The notes: generated from the letters alone by a model not told the origin. A DNA stretch of 64,000 nucleotides from Nageia nagi (GCA_050084985.1 JBITNC010000001.1:57288001-57352000); one strand, 5' to 3'. Shown: positions 1-11,720, counted from the stretch's first letter. Numbers and translations are program-made.

Positions 1-1317
1 TCTCTGTCTTCTTCAGCTCCTTTGGGCCATTAATTTGTTTGTCAAATTTGGACTTCACACTTTCATTATGTCTATGTTGTTTGCATCTATGAAATGATGA
101 TTAATAATTGATGTTAACCTTAATATAAGATGAGCTTACTTTGATAGATAAAATCTTTTTCATGACATTTTAACTTCATCAATTTAAAAACAATACTCTG
201 AATATCTTGAATAGTAGACAATGTCATTTAATATCAAATCACTATCGAATTATGCGAAATATGATAGAATTGTAGAGTGAAAAGTTGACAATATATCAAA
301 TGCTAATGAAATACCCAAAAGACGAGGTGTTTAATAATGAATTATAGAACTTTTTTAAATATGCTTTTGATTATCCACCTAAGTAAAACAACGTCAATCA
401 AGTCAAAATAAACCTTTAATCGATTCAATTAAAACCCATAGTTTATCTTTTAAAAATTAAAACTTTAATAGATAAAATATATGATAAAACTTCGTTGGTT
501 GATAAAAATTATCATTAAGCAAGCAAAAATATGCGATATATAAGATCAAAACATATATACAAATCCAAATTATCACATAGGATTCATTTTAGTCCTAAGG
601 GGGCAGTGCAATGGTTATCTCGTACTCTGTTTACAGCTGTCAGGTGGACGTTGAAGCTGTTAAAAGTTACACCTGCTGGTTACCATGAGGGGGTTCCTGA
701 AATAGTTTGCTTCACGATTGAATCCAAAAAAAAGAATTCATTCTAACATCCAATTCTATAAAGTATATAAATAATGTAAATTATAGACATTTGTCTAATT
801 TTATATAATTTTAATTTTTATTAATTCGAAAGCAATCTATTGTGAGCTAAGCATACTCCACAAACAAATGGGAGACTTCAAGATGGGTTATTGTCACAGA
901 CAGATCCAGGTTCAAATCTCAATGGCTTCCATTGAGACCTATGTGAGAGAGTGAGGATGGACTGATTCACCAAGAAAACAAATTGAACAATGGACAATGT
1001 ATTAAAAGTTAACCTGACATTCTGCATTGTACAATAACTGTGGCAACCAATTAAACTATAATCTATACAGAGATCTAAATGTAAGGAGCTTACCAATAAA
1101 ATATATCTCAATTCTCTCGACAAGCTAACTACCATACCATCAAATCTCTCCCCATCAAAGCTTGTTGCTTAGCCAATCAAGAAGATAACGGCTTTTGCAT
1201 TGCTGTAGTGGCAAAGAAAGATCTCACATTATTCCTTCGACAGCATCCCATGGGATAATATACTGATATGAAATAATGAAACCAACATGTTGCTTGTATG
1301 CCTGCTCTTGGCAGTCC
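1..1317. other. 3' flank of the NPF gene, no gene seen
   Basis: This AT-rich stretch lies downstream of the minus-strand transporter gene. I see no frame resembling a known protein. A small open frame at 531-746 has no recognisable motif. Around 840-1,010 there is a less AT-rich patch with a possible RNA polymerase III B-box-like string (GGTTCAAATCT, 909-919) but no matching A-box, so it is not called as a SINE or tRNA. Confidence 0.5.
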
Positions 1318-1391
1318 TTACTTGCTTATTTCAGTTCCTACTGGCCTCTTGTATGTGTACCAATGTGCAATAGCAAGATAAGCCAAAAAGT

Positions 1392-2154
1392 TCAGAGCGC
1401 TGAGATGGCCAACAACCAATAAAAGTAATCAATATGTCCGTAGTTCAGGTTATCAGGAATCCATCCCTGCTTTCCATTCTTTGTTGTAATATCAGATACA
1501 ATTGTAACAAGTAGACTGCTCAAGTAGTTCCCTAATGCCACGGTAGTAAGTGAAAGTGCACTCATCAAGCTTCTCATAGCATCAGGTGCTTGGTCGTAGA
1601 AGAACTCTAGTTGTCCTATAAATGTGAAAACTTCAGCAGCACCTATCAAGAAATATTGTGGAACTTGCCAAAAAATGCTTATGGGTACATGATCCAATTC
1701 ATAATAGTTATGCTTCTTGACAATGTCAAGTCTCTTGATCTCAACAATTGCTGCAACCGCCATGGAAAAAATAGAAATAACCAAGCCGATCCCCATACGT
1801 TGCAGTTGTGTAAAGCCTCTTTGATTCCCAGTGAATTTGCGTACAATTGGAACAATGAGACGGTCATAGACCGGAACCCAAAATATGACACTCAGAGTAT
1901 CAAATATAGACAATGATGCTGGTGGAATGTCGAAATCGCCAATTTTGATATTCATAGTATCACCTTGTAACACAAACAGTGTACTCATTTGACTGTAGAC
2001 AGTGGCAAATATAATCCCTGATGCCCAAATTGGAAGAATCCTTATAACTGCTTTAAGCTCCTCCACTTGAGTCACAGTGCAAAGTCTCCACGGGGTAAAG
2101 GAGCCTGCTTCATTTTTATCATTTCCAGTCTCTACTGCAGCTTTATCCAGAAAG
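1392..2154 (-). CDS. NPF8: NPF exon 5 (TM7-TM11, then premature stop)
   Basis: The exon starts after TATGACTGCAG and completes a Ser codon, then reads [11 protein letters not shown] and later [19 protein letters not shown], both typical of the NPF8 linker and TM7. [32 protein letters not shown] and [13 protein letters not shown] follow. The open frame ends at 1392 after [11 protein letters not shown]. One extra base near 1,404-1,406 would instead give a Leu-Ser-Ala-Leu-Asn helix, then WYTYKRPVGT and a TAA at 1318-1320. The expected family C-terminus is therefore present but out of frame. Confidence 0.9.
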
Positions 2155-5100
2155 CTGCAGTCATAAAAATGCTGTTAGATGCTATTCCCATGAATAAATA
2201 TATTGTTTCTTATGACCCAAGCGCACTATAAATTGCTTGGACTTGCTAAGTACTAAAGATTTGTCACATGTGAAATGAAATACAAATATCAGAGCACAAA
2301 TACTAAAATGGTTAAGTACAATATGCAGCAGTTTGTTAACATTCGTAAGTAGAATGTAAAGTGCTTTTTAGAAAACTTCACACAATAACAGTTTGAATAA
2401 CGTGATGGTACAAGTAGTAGCTCATATAAAGCTACCATATCTCATTGAATGAAATACATAACAAACACTTGGAATATAAGGTACAAGGTCAGAAGAATAG
2501 AGATGCTCTACTAACTTTATGAATTCCACCATCTATCCCTGCATAATCAAGTAAATGAATTAATTTCTTTGTATCTAAACATTGTGGTGTTACGAATATC
2601 ACTCTAGTTGAACACCAGATCTTGCATGTGATTCAGTTGCTGTCTGCAGCCTTCTAAAAAAGTGAATTAATGTACCAATGGCATCTGATCTTGGGTAGGG
2701 TGGGGTCAAGTACACCTAAAATGAAGTAGATACTGCTCTTTAATATTTTTCAAATATTCAACAGTTTCCTTTGTTGATGCAACAGGCAGGTTGATAAAAT
2801 AAGTATACAGTAATAAACAAATTTTGTTAAGAGTTTGTAAGATACAAACACACATGCATTTACCTGGTTCTTCAAACCCTTTTATTGCTGCTATTAACTC
2901 AGGAGACTTATGCATTTACCAGGTTTTTCAAACTCTTTTATTGCTGCCACTAAATCCGGAGTTTCTATTGTTGATATGAGTTTTTCAAGGGTATAAGGAT
3001 AATGGTTTTTGGTCCTCACTCCTCAGTGCAAATGTATTTTCACCAATTTACATGATTTTAACCTATTTTGGCAATTTGTAGACTGGACCAAGATCTAGAA
3101 ACAGTAGCTGCATCAGAAATTTACTAAAGGTTAAAGCTGACATGCCTACAATGAAATGTTTTCCAACAAAATAAAGCAGAAAATAATGAAATCCTCATAG
3201 ATAACATTAGAGGCATTTATACACTGCATTCTCACAGGGACTTGTTGTAATCAAGCCACAGGCCTCTTCTGCATCTCCTTATTAAATATTAGTCTGCGTT
3301 CATAGTACGACTTCTTTGTCTGAAATAGGTGTTTGAGCTGCTAGCTTCAATGGTATTAAAGAAACCAAAAATATATAACTTCTTATAAAACAAAAATGTT
3401 AAGTTCTATTCGATATGAATTCAAGTTCTTTTAATTCTATGAATGGGCAATTGCTTAAATCAACTTAAAAAGATTTTAAAGGGGATTTTATATTGATCTT
3501 ACGAGAACCCTTCCGTGTGATCCAATTTCCGACTTCCTTTGATAGCAGATTCCTTATCTTGAACTTCATAAAGTAAAGATTTATCATCCGGTACCCGAAC
3601 ATGCCATTTTCGAAATGATGCAACTATGCTTTGGGCAATTCGGGTCAAAGGACTGCCTCCTGGCTTTTGATGTCGGTACAATTTCGTGCCTGAAAAAAAG
3701 CTACATATTGCCACTGCCATAGCCACTGTAGGAACTCCGAAACCCCATCCCCAGCCAACATTATCTTGAATCCAAACAAGAACACTGGACGATATGAGTG
3801 CACCAATGTTTATGGAAAAATAAAACCAATTGAAAAAGGAGCTCTTTTTCTTCTTTTCTTTATCATCCATTTCATCAAATTGGTCAGCACCAAATGATGA
3901 GACACATGGCTTGATACCACCAGTTCCAAGTGCAATAAGGTAAAGTGACAAAAATAAAACAGCAGTTTGGGATGTCGATGCATGACAGTTGGTGTCTAAA
4001 TCGTTCAGGCAGGGTGGCTTTAGTTTAGACACAGATGCAGACATGGTCAACAAGGCCATTCCCTGAAAAGTTACACAAAAAACTTCAGTTATATGTGCTT
4101 CCTAGTTCAGAAAAGCCCTATACCAAAAATGTGGTAAACACCTATATTGGCCAAAGGGGAAGGTTGCTTATATGTATTTAAGAATTAGCAACTTAATAAA
4201 TGAAAAATCTGGTTAAAATTCAAACATAACTTACCAAAAAATAGATAGTAGAAAAAATAGCGATTATCCAATATCGCCCCAAATATGCATCAGCTAGAAA
4301 AGCCCCAAGCAGAGGCATTATGTAACAAGTTCCTGACCAGTTGTTGACATTTTTCGATGCAGCAGCACTGCCCTGATTTAAACCCTTTTTTAAATAGTTC
4401 ACCAAGTTCGTACTGATCCCATAGTATGCTAATCTCTCACAACATTCATTACCTGCATCATAAATGAGTTGTTAGACCCCACAATTGCTGGTACTTGGAA
4501 CAAACAAGTCAATGTCATGTCAATGTGAACATGAATATATTTGAAAATTACATCTGAACAGTATGTCATATCTACATGCTTTTTAATTGAAAAAATATAG
4601 TGATTTCAATAAAATAGTGTGACATTTACCCAAAATAAATGGGCAAGCCTTCCAGCCCCCTGATTTTTTCTTGTTTGCTGGATTTCCACGAATATCCACA
4701 GATCCATCCTTAGTATATTCATCATCTGCATATTGTGTATCAGCCCTACTGTTTTTTTCCTCGGTCTTGATCTGCAAATTGATTTTATCATGAATCCATA
4801 AACACTGGATATGTTTGATGTTGAGTGTGTTCAATATATCTGAACTATGTTATTATTAGTACCAAACAAAATGTGGATATTATTCAAGGAGCTATTCAGA
4901 AGCAACACAAATAGAATCTTCTCAACAAATTGGTATTAAACAGAACTCTCTTCCTAGGAGATTATTCAAACATCAAAGAGTACCATGGTCAACGTCATTG
5001 CCATGCAGTAAGTGTGAACATAAGAACATATGTACATACATTTTACCATGAGGGTCATAGATATGGTTCAGACACAAGTTATGGATAAATTTCATTAAAT

Positions 5101-8100
5101 AAACATCACTAACCTTACAGGCACCAGAATTCAGATGGAATAACAGTGATTGACCAAGTCAGTAATAGCTTAATCCTCTCCAACCATTTTTGGCATCAAT
5201 GGCAGTCTAAGGGAAATTCCAACTAGTCTACATAGAAATGACAAGGGAAAGGTAATGTAGAAAACATACTATTCAAAACATCAAATGCCCTAGAGTATCT
5301 ATGTTTTTTCCCAAAAATTTAAAATGCAGAGTAAAACATTTGTCTGAAGACAACAGGGTGAATATAGTTTCAATTCTATAAATGTTCATACATGATGAGA
5401 GTCTGTGAAGCAAGGTTGTCAATTCAATTTTGCATATGTGTAGCCTGTCATATTTTCAATTGATATAAGGCAAAAATTGAATTGACATTTTTAATTTCAG
5501 AATATCCATAGGAATTGGTCTATCAGACCATATTATGCAAAAATGTTATTTGTTTGTACTAGCTAGCACTTCCTATTCTCTATTTGATTGAATTTACAGT
5601 TATTTATCAATTTTATGTCAAAAGGTTTTACAAGGTACTTGTTTGCAATATGACAAGAGAGTTCAGTCTTAGTTGGATTATATCGTAATGAGAAAAATGC
5701 CTCAATATTTTCTTTCCTCATCATTGACTAGTTAAACAATTTACAACGTCCGCTTTGATCTATTCATTCATGAGAGAAATGTTAGTAAAATATCTGTTCT
5801 TTGGCAGTTGGTTATTTTGGATAGATTTTTGGATTTTCCAATTGTTATACTTGTACGATATCTTATACATTGTTGTTTGTCATAGTGTGAGGTCAAAGAT
5901 TACCATGCTTATAACGGTAAAAGTTTTACATCCAAAGAAAATATCAAAGCATCTGCATTTGGGATCGTTTTTGCAAAACCCAGAAGTTAATCTAGTCACA
6001 AGGTGGGGGGGAGTTAACAGAACATCAGCTTATAATCATGATTGTCACGTAGAAAGTTCTTGGCAGTCCAAAATCATTGTAATTAGACGTTATTGGAGTT
6101 TTCCACCTCTCCAAGAGTTGTACTTGAAGTCGCTCAAATTCACATTTTATTCCTAGCTGTAAGTTAGTCCTAGCTATGTAATAGCTGATTTTCTTGCTGA
6201 AGTAATAGATAATTAGATAGGCTAAAACATAGGAGGGAGATTTCAAAGCCCAGTGTTACAAGTTTGAATTCCTTTTCCAAAATGAAAATAGTTTGTATCT
6301 CTTACTTCCAGCATAGAAGTTCTTATGTAAACTTTTTGGAAAGAATTTCAACATCTTTAATCCTGTGTCAGAGTAATTAAGCAAGATAACTCATGTGCCC
6401 TGTGCTACCAGCATCACTAAAAAGGTTTTTGAAGCAGAGATACGGAATAATAAGGTGAACATGAAGTTGTTATCTCACTTCTTTCAAAATTGTTATTCAA
6501 TTAAATTGAATGGAACTTCGAAGGACTGCTACATCAGGCCAAATAAATGCCCTAATACATCATTTCGACTTGAATTTTAACCATGGTGATTATCATAACC
6601 ATGGTCAGGCAAGCCACTTCTCTATCCCAGAGTTTGTTTGCAGAATTTGTTCTTGTTTCTGTATCAATGACAATTAGCATAATTTTAGGAACTTCCTTTA
6701 GAAAAGGCAAACCTAACTTAAGGTGAAAATGTAGTTTATGGATCTTCAGAATCATAGATACATCCCCTATATAATGCTAAAAATTGAAATGTATAATTAT
6801 ACAGAAATCTCTTAGAGAAACAAAACAGTATAATCAGTTCCAAATCTGTATATGGAATAGTTATGTCAAAATTGGAGATGGCAGGTAATAGATGAAGGCT
6901 GAATTTCATTTCCTGTTCCTCTCTTCCCGAAAGTTCCAAAATAAAAATAATAAAACTTTTTAAAATTTTCTTGGAATTTGTCAATTCTTGCAAATAAAAT
7001 CTAATTGTTTTTTCTTTCAAATCGTAAATAAATATAATAACTGCAGAGTTAGGGAAAAGTTTGAATCTACCACTCTCCAAGATATCCATTATTGAACTGT
7101 TGCAGCTAAAGTAGCCATATCAACAAGCTTTACGAGCCTGGTGTCTCAACCTTCTAATACTCATCATTTTCATATCAAAGGAAAGAAGTTGCCTTCAGAT
7201 TCTCAAAAGTAACCGCAAAAGCGGGCATTGAGTTGCATTAATCTATATGATCCTAGAGTTTATTCAATATTGTCTTTATTCTCAACAATAAAGTACAGTG
7301 ATTGAAAATTAAATATAAGGAAAAAGTAAAATATAATTAAAACTTATCAGAACAACTATCTAGTTGTGGATGAAACGAATTTGGAAAAATAATGATATAT
7401 TCACATGTGATAAAGTGGTATAAGGCAGAAAAGTCTCTAGTGCATGCTCACTAGCTTGGAAGGGTAAAATTGCACTTAGAAACTACACATGCATATATAC
7501 AAACTACTGAATTAGTTCAAAAGCTCTAAAACACAGATCTAGAGACAGGCCCTTAAGCCATGACTAATACCTAAATAAAATTTACCTTTGGCAGAATATG
7601 AGAATGTGAACCATTTACCTCCATGGGGGAAGCTCAACAACTGCATTAGTTTTGAAATGGTTGATTGTAACTTATGATCTATGCATGCATAACTATAAAG
7701 TCTTGCACTAGTTCAAAAACACCCATGACCATACTAGCTTGGAATTGTTAGCACTCATGAACTAAGCACGCATAAATATGAAATCCCGAACCAGTTCCAA
7801 AACCCCCAAACACAAATCTAGAGCTAGCATCTTCAGCCCTAACCAGTAACTTTATAAAATTTACCTTTGGCAAAATATGACAACATGGACCACTTACCCC
7901 AAAGGAGAAGTCCTGTGAGTGAATTACAATGAATCAAGAGCACTCAAATCACTAATACATTTGAATCATGGAATGCGAGGCAAGAAATGGCTATTTTTGG
8001 GAATTTCATTGAACTTCAACACAAAAAGGTTCATGCCTGAAAAGACTTCAATGCTCAAGAACCTGTTATGGTCCGCTTTCGTTTGATGCAAAGTTACAAA

Positions 8101-8647
8101 GTCCAAAACTAGTTAAAATATGCCCAAACACAGACATCAAGTACATCAAGGTTTAACCCTTACCTACCACCATCAAAGTTGCAGTTTAAACAAATGTAGA
8201 GAAACTTGGAAATAATTGAAATCCATAAGCAATGGCCTATAAACGATTCCTACTATAGCACATTCTTACATATCAAGAGTTCCTGATAAAGTGAATCATA
8301 AGAATTCCAAACAAGAAACTGGTTATTTTTCCGGCGAAACACTGAATTAGCCCATTTCCACTTGAAAATTATACATACAAACATACAATGTCTACCCACA
8401 AAATTCAACACGCTAGACAGTGACAGACTCCATGGAAAACACACTAGAGCATTGCCAAGTATCATGAATACCCAACTCCGAAAAAGGTAGACTTGGATCA
8501 TAACCGTAATTTTATAACTGCCCAAAAAAAAAAAATCAGAAATCGCAGCAATAACTCAAATAGCATTCAGAAATACAGAAAAGCTATAGTTATGACCTGA
8601 AAGCTTTTATGGGCATGGTGAGTTACCTTAGAGTTATGATCTTCCAT
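1392..8647 (-). CDS. NPF8: NPF (NRT1/PTR) family transporter, subfamily 8-like; C-terminus frameshifted
   Basis: This is a proton-coupled transporter of di/tripeptides or nitrate of the POT/PTR (major facilitator) family, an integral membrane protein. The exons, read on the minus strand, are 8647-8627, 4771-4630, 4452-4235, 4062-3503 and 2154-1392. All have GT/AG junctions and compatible phases. Visible signatures are the proton-coupling ExxER motif ([11 protein letters not shown], residues ~56-66), [24 protein letters not shown] in TM2 (only partly quoted here: [13 protein letters not shown]), the PTR2 signature [20 protein letters not shown] (~171-190), [18 protein letters not shown], and [13 protein letters not shown] near the C-terminus. 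The family norm is about 570-600 residues with 12 TM segments. As read, the protein stops after ~567 residues because of a one-base deletion near 1,404; the other frame continues with family-like sequence to a stop at 1318-1320 (~592 residues). The name NPF8 is assigned at subfamily level only; the substrate cannot be told from sequence. Confidence 0.93.
2855..2966. repeat. Tandem duplication, 2 x 56 bp, in NPF intron 4
   Basis: Copies 2855-2910 and 2911-2966 share TGCATTTACC(T/A)GGTT and TTTATTGCTGC. On the minus strand both read as similar peptides ([15 protein letters not shown] and [15 protein letters not shown]), each followed by a GTAAATG donor-like string. Rest of intron 4 (2155-3502): no other structure seen. 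Confidence 0.8.
3503..4062 (-). CDS. NPF8: NPF exon 4 (PTR2 signature, TM3-TM6)
   Basis: The exon begins at TTTTCAG|GGAATGGCC (GMALL) and ends at TTCTC|GTAAGAT in phase 2. It contains the PTR2 family signature [19 protein letters not shown] and the paired helices [18 protein letters not shown] and [16 protein letters not shown]. After these comes the start of the cytosolic linker ([12 protein letters not shown]), which in NPF8 proteins precedes a DKAAVET segment, here found at the start of exon 5. Confidence 0.93.
4235..4452 (-). CDS. NPF8: NPF exon 3 (ExxER motif, TM1-TM2)
   Basis: This exon starts in phase with exon 2 at CAG|GTAATGAATG and gives [18 protein letters not shown], so it carries the ExxER proton-coupling motif. 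It ends with STIYFL at TTTTTG|GTAAGT. Its 218 bp plus one carried base make 73 whole codons. Intron 3 is 172 bp. Confidence 0.92.
4630..4771 (-). CDS. NPF8: NPF exon 2
   Basis: This exon encodes an acidic N-terminal tail and the family motif [17 protein letters not shown] followed by WKACPFIL. It begins after TTTGCAG and ends in phase 1 at TTTTGG|GTAAAT, which splits a Gly codon. Intron 1 upstream is about 3.86 kb and intron 2 downstream is 177 bp. Confidence 0.88.
4772..8626 (-). other. NPF intron 1 (3.86 kb)
   Basis: This is a long AT-rich first intron between the 7-codon exon 1 and exon 2. Small open frames inside it (for example 5755-6156 and 6736-7089) have no recognisable domain. The proximal third, 7,497-8,170, holds degenerate direct repeats, listed separately. 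Long introns like this are common in gymnosperm genes, which is part of the reason for the organism guess. Confidence 0.65.
7497..8170. repeat. Degenerate direct repeats in NPF intron 1
   Basis: Two blocks, about 7,497-7,640 and 7,785-7,915, share the order 'aactag/ccagttc-aaa-ctc', 'AAACACA(G/A)ATCTAGAG' and 'AAAATTTACCTTTGGCA'. A weaker third block around 8,095-8,170 repeats 'GTCCAAAACTAGTT' and 'CCCAAACACAGA'. Periodicity is about 290 bp. There is no coding content, and the origin (local duplication or old transposon) is unclear. Confidence 0.6.
8627..8647 (-). CDS. NPF8: NPF exon 1 (start codon, 7 codons)
   Basis: ATG at 8647 opens MEDHNSK and is followed immediately by a GTAACT donor in phase 0. 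That matches the phase-0 acceptor (TTTGCAG) before the next exon at 4771. A TATA box lies 113 bp upstream of the ATG. Without this exon the second exon has no family-like start: its in-frame Met at 4834 would add residues that precede the acceptor and do not resemble NPF N-termini. The assignment is inferred from phase, donor quality and promoter spacing, not from a transcript. Confidence 0.7.
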
Positions 8648-8759
8648 CGGAGAATTTCCTCTCAGAGCACAGGCAGTGAATGGAAACTTAAAATAAAGAA
8701 CTCAACAGTCCAAGCAAGGTTGTGGGACACAATACCCTATTGCTTCAAGCGTTGCATGT

Positions 8760-8766
8760 TTATATA
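8760..8766 (-). promoter_or_regulatory. TATA box of the NPF gene
   Basis: TATATAA on the minus strand, embedded in AATAATATATAAACATG, lies 113 bp upstream of the proposed ATG at 8647. This would put the transcription start near 8,730 and leave a 5' UTR of about 80 nt. Confidence 0.6.
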
Positions 8767-8840
8767 TTATTCAATATTGATCCTAAATTGATCAATTGAG
8801 AAGTTGCTGAACCGTCCACATGTTGATCATTCAGCTTAGG

Positions 8841-8990
8841 TTGTGGGTGTTCTAAATTTGAGCCTTCTATATCTAACACTGGCAGAAATAGAGACTCCCG
8901 TCAATGCATGAGAAGTGGTTGTTCTAAATCTGAGCCTTCTATATTTAACTAACACTGGCAAAAATAGAGCTACCCGTCAAAGCATGAGAA
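8841..8990. repeat. Tandem repeat, 2 x ~75 bp, in the NPF promoter
   Basis: Copies at about 8841-8912 and 8914-8990 share GTTCTAAAT(T/C)TGAGCCTTCT, AACACTGGCA(G/A)AAATAGAG and CCCGTCAA(T/A)GCATGAGAA. The pair sits about 80-230 bp upstream of the TATA box, so it could alter promoter spacing or factor dosage. Confidence 0.85.
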
Positions 8991-9689
8991 TACAAAAGTG
9001 AAGACTTCCGAGGGTGAATTCAAATCGAATTCGAATATAAGTTTTTTACTGTTTCCTAAATATAAAAAAGTCTATATCTTCAATTACGTGCTGTGGAACT
9101 GGTTTCAAAATGTCTGTGCAGTCAAGGAATCTCATCACCATGAGTATGAAAAGAGTTGTCAAGCTCCAAACTCGAGAGGTGAAGTTGGAGTTGTTGAGAG
9201 TGGATTTGCTCCTGAATGATTGGGTGATCGTCATCACCTTTATCAAAAAGCACTTATTGTTGAGAAAATAACTTTCTCAACTTTTCACACCGGCCTAAAT
9301 AGATGAAAGTAAGATTCACAATATCTATGATTGATAAAATAAGTATTATAGATTTTTTTTTAATTATTTTTTTTGGGAGAAAAGTTTTTAGAATTAGATT
9401 TTATATGTATGGTTTTCTTCGAGAAAAGTTATTTGATACGCGTGCGTACTGGATTGAATTAAGTATATTTATAACATGTGAAAGGGAAGAGATTGGAATT
9501 TGAGATCTTCTTTTTCCAACTTGAAATTTTAACAACTATTTGCCTTTAACTCCTTTTACATATTTAGATATATTCATATATTTATCTTTGAAAATAAAAT
9601 ATTTTTAAAAAATCTAACAAAATATTAAATATACCAAATTTGTGTACTAGATTTCTTCAATATAATATAATACATATCATAATAATATC

Positions 9690-9885
9690 CCACATGTAGA
9701 CTTTGTAAAACAAGTCCATATATATCCTTCGTCTTTTAAGCAACAAGTTCCATGTCCTATGTCCCATTTTTTTTTGTCAAGGGCCATTATTTCTTCATCC
9801 ATGGCCTTTTTCAAGAACTTAGATTCTTTTGATTCACTTACCTCTTAAATTATTTGGGTTCATCATCATTAGTAAACAAATAAAT
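9690..9885 (-). pseudogene. Decayed Ty1/copia reverse-transcriptase fragment
   Basis: On the minus strand the translation reads KRPWMKK, WPLTKKNGT and DMELV in order, with stops between. This matches the start of copia reverse transcriptase (W-K-K-AMDEEM--L-KN-TW-LV). No LTR or other domain of this copy is seen nearby. Confidence 0.6.
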
Positions 9886-9924
9886 GTAGAAAGATAAATA
9901 TAGATGAACTATACATTTGAGGTT

Positions 9925-10135
9925 ATCTTCTCATACAACTTGATCTTTCCAATTGACTATCTTGGAATTCCCTTATCAATAAAGAAATTCAAACAAGATT
10001 ATTGGAAACTATTACTAGATATATCGTACTCCAAAATATCTCATTATACTCATAGATGGTAAGTTTGAGAAGCATGTTGATTATGTTAAAGATAATCTTA
10101 TAAGTATTACATATTTATAATTTTCAATCATTAAA
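9925..10135 (+). pseudogene. Decayed LINE fragment (post-RT region)
   Basis: The plus-strand translation reads DYLGIPLSIKKF, KLLLDISYSKI and THRW, then a region matching the stretch after reverse transcriptase in plant LINEs (YLGIPLS ... W-KI--W--R-LS-AG). Several stops and frameshifts are present. Confidence 0.55.
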
Positions 10136-11255
10136 ACTCTAATGAAAATTTTGAAAGACTTGGATAAAATTATGAAGTATTTTTTAATGGTCAAATCTTC
10201 AATAAAATTAAAAAAAAAATACCTTAATTAACCAAGATAAAATTTGACAACCTAAAAACTAATGAAATAGAGATGAGATCATTAATAATCTTAAATAATC
10301 ACTCATTAATTGTAAAACTCTATTCACTACACAATATCATTATAGTGGTGCATTCTAGCAATTAAGTATTTCCCTACAACGCCTTTAAAAGGTGGATGAA
10401 GATGGTTCAATTATGAGGACCTTGAAATTAGGCACACCAATGAAAAAGAAATCTCTCTTTTCACACTGGGTAAAGACTAATAGGCGATATTTTGAAAGGA
10501 CCCTTGGGTCCAAGTCGAACCATTTATTATTCAATTTCAAAATATGACAAATCTAAAAGTTACCTTTTAACAACATGGATGAATACAAGTCCACTACAAC
10601 CTCAAATAATTAGAATAGCGTACATCTTTGATCCATTAATGTTGATCTTCAGAAGAATGGTTAGTGGACGTTCATTGAAGATAGAAAGAGCAATTTTAAA
10701 CGTTTTACAAACTAAACAGATTGAAGTAAACTAAACATTCATATCCGAAATGCTGTCACATGGCTTATAGTCCTGCCGACACGCGTTTAACATAATACGC
10801 CGTAGCTCATCAATCATATGCAAACAACAATCTTTTCACAAATAATAAGGAAAGAGCAATCATTTATAAACAATATAGCGTTGGAGCAAAGCCAGGGCCG
10901 TATTGAAATTTAGACCGTGGTATGATTAAAGGAGTTTGAGTTTGAAAAGAACTCTCCAATGTTGACGTCCAATTTCAAGTAGTGGAGGTTAGAAAGTGCT
11001 GTCAAATGTTGATGGGCACTCTCAAAATGGCCATTAATTAAAAGCTAGACTAACGCATCAAATTTATCTTCATCTTGCTTCGTGGCCTAACCCTAATTGA
11101 GTTTCATCCACAACTGTTGGCTAAATTCAAAGGAAAATGTTTACCAAGAGCCTTTTCTAGCATGGTTTCTCCTACCAAGTAAACAAATCTTGATTTAAAA
11201 TATGATTGCCTTTGTAAATCTAATTTTGTATTTAGCTTTTGCAAAATCTTTGAAC
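10136..11255. other. No gene seen
   Basis: Intergenic sequence, slightly less AT-rich at 10,740-11,100. One open frame of 80 codons at 10492-10734 has no recognisable motif or splice context. Confidence 0.4.
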
Positions 11256-11720
11256 TTAAGGAGCATAGCAGGTCTCACAGTAGGATTCATCAGTCAAACA
11301 CTTGATTTCCATGTGACCTTATAAAAGATCTTGTACATTAAAGGTAAATATATGGGATCTTAAAAAGAGGCTTTGTGAAGGTGGAAACACAAGTGGATGA
11401 TGTTCTCCTGGAAAGGCAGACCATGTGGGCTTGAAACAATCATACAACATCATTTTACCCAAAAACTCCATGAATTCTTTGGCAGGTTTGACAAATTGAC
11501 TGGAGATTTTACTGAGTTCGTATTCGAATGGACCAGTTCAATGTTCGTCATCAAATTCTATATTGAAAAAGCTAGTAAAGTATCTTTTGCTCTGCATAAT
11601 TGAGCTCCAAGTGGACCAACTTAGTATTCATTGTGGTTGTCACTGAAATTTTATTTTCTTCAAACAAGAAAGACATTGCTGCAGTAACTAATTTTTGCTT
11701 AAGAGACTCTAGAAGCTTAC

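Noticed and set aside
531-746. 71-codon open frame downstream of NPF
   Set aside because: No recognisable domain, splice context or promoter; composition like surrounding non-coding DNA.
841-1010. Possible SINE or tRNA promoter (B-box-like GGTTCAAATCT at 909)
   Set aside because: No A-box at the right distance, no poly-A tail and no target duplication seen.
1611-1916. 101-codon plus-strand open frame
   Set aside because: Lies antisense within NPF exon 5 and has no motif of its own; a shadow of the real gene.
11600-11690. Second exon for segment X (CAG followed by ATGTCTTTC... on the minus strand)
   Set aside because: Would give an intron of about 42 nt, too short for plants, and substitutions between copies A and B show no codon-position bias in any frame.
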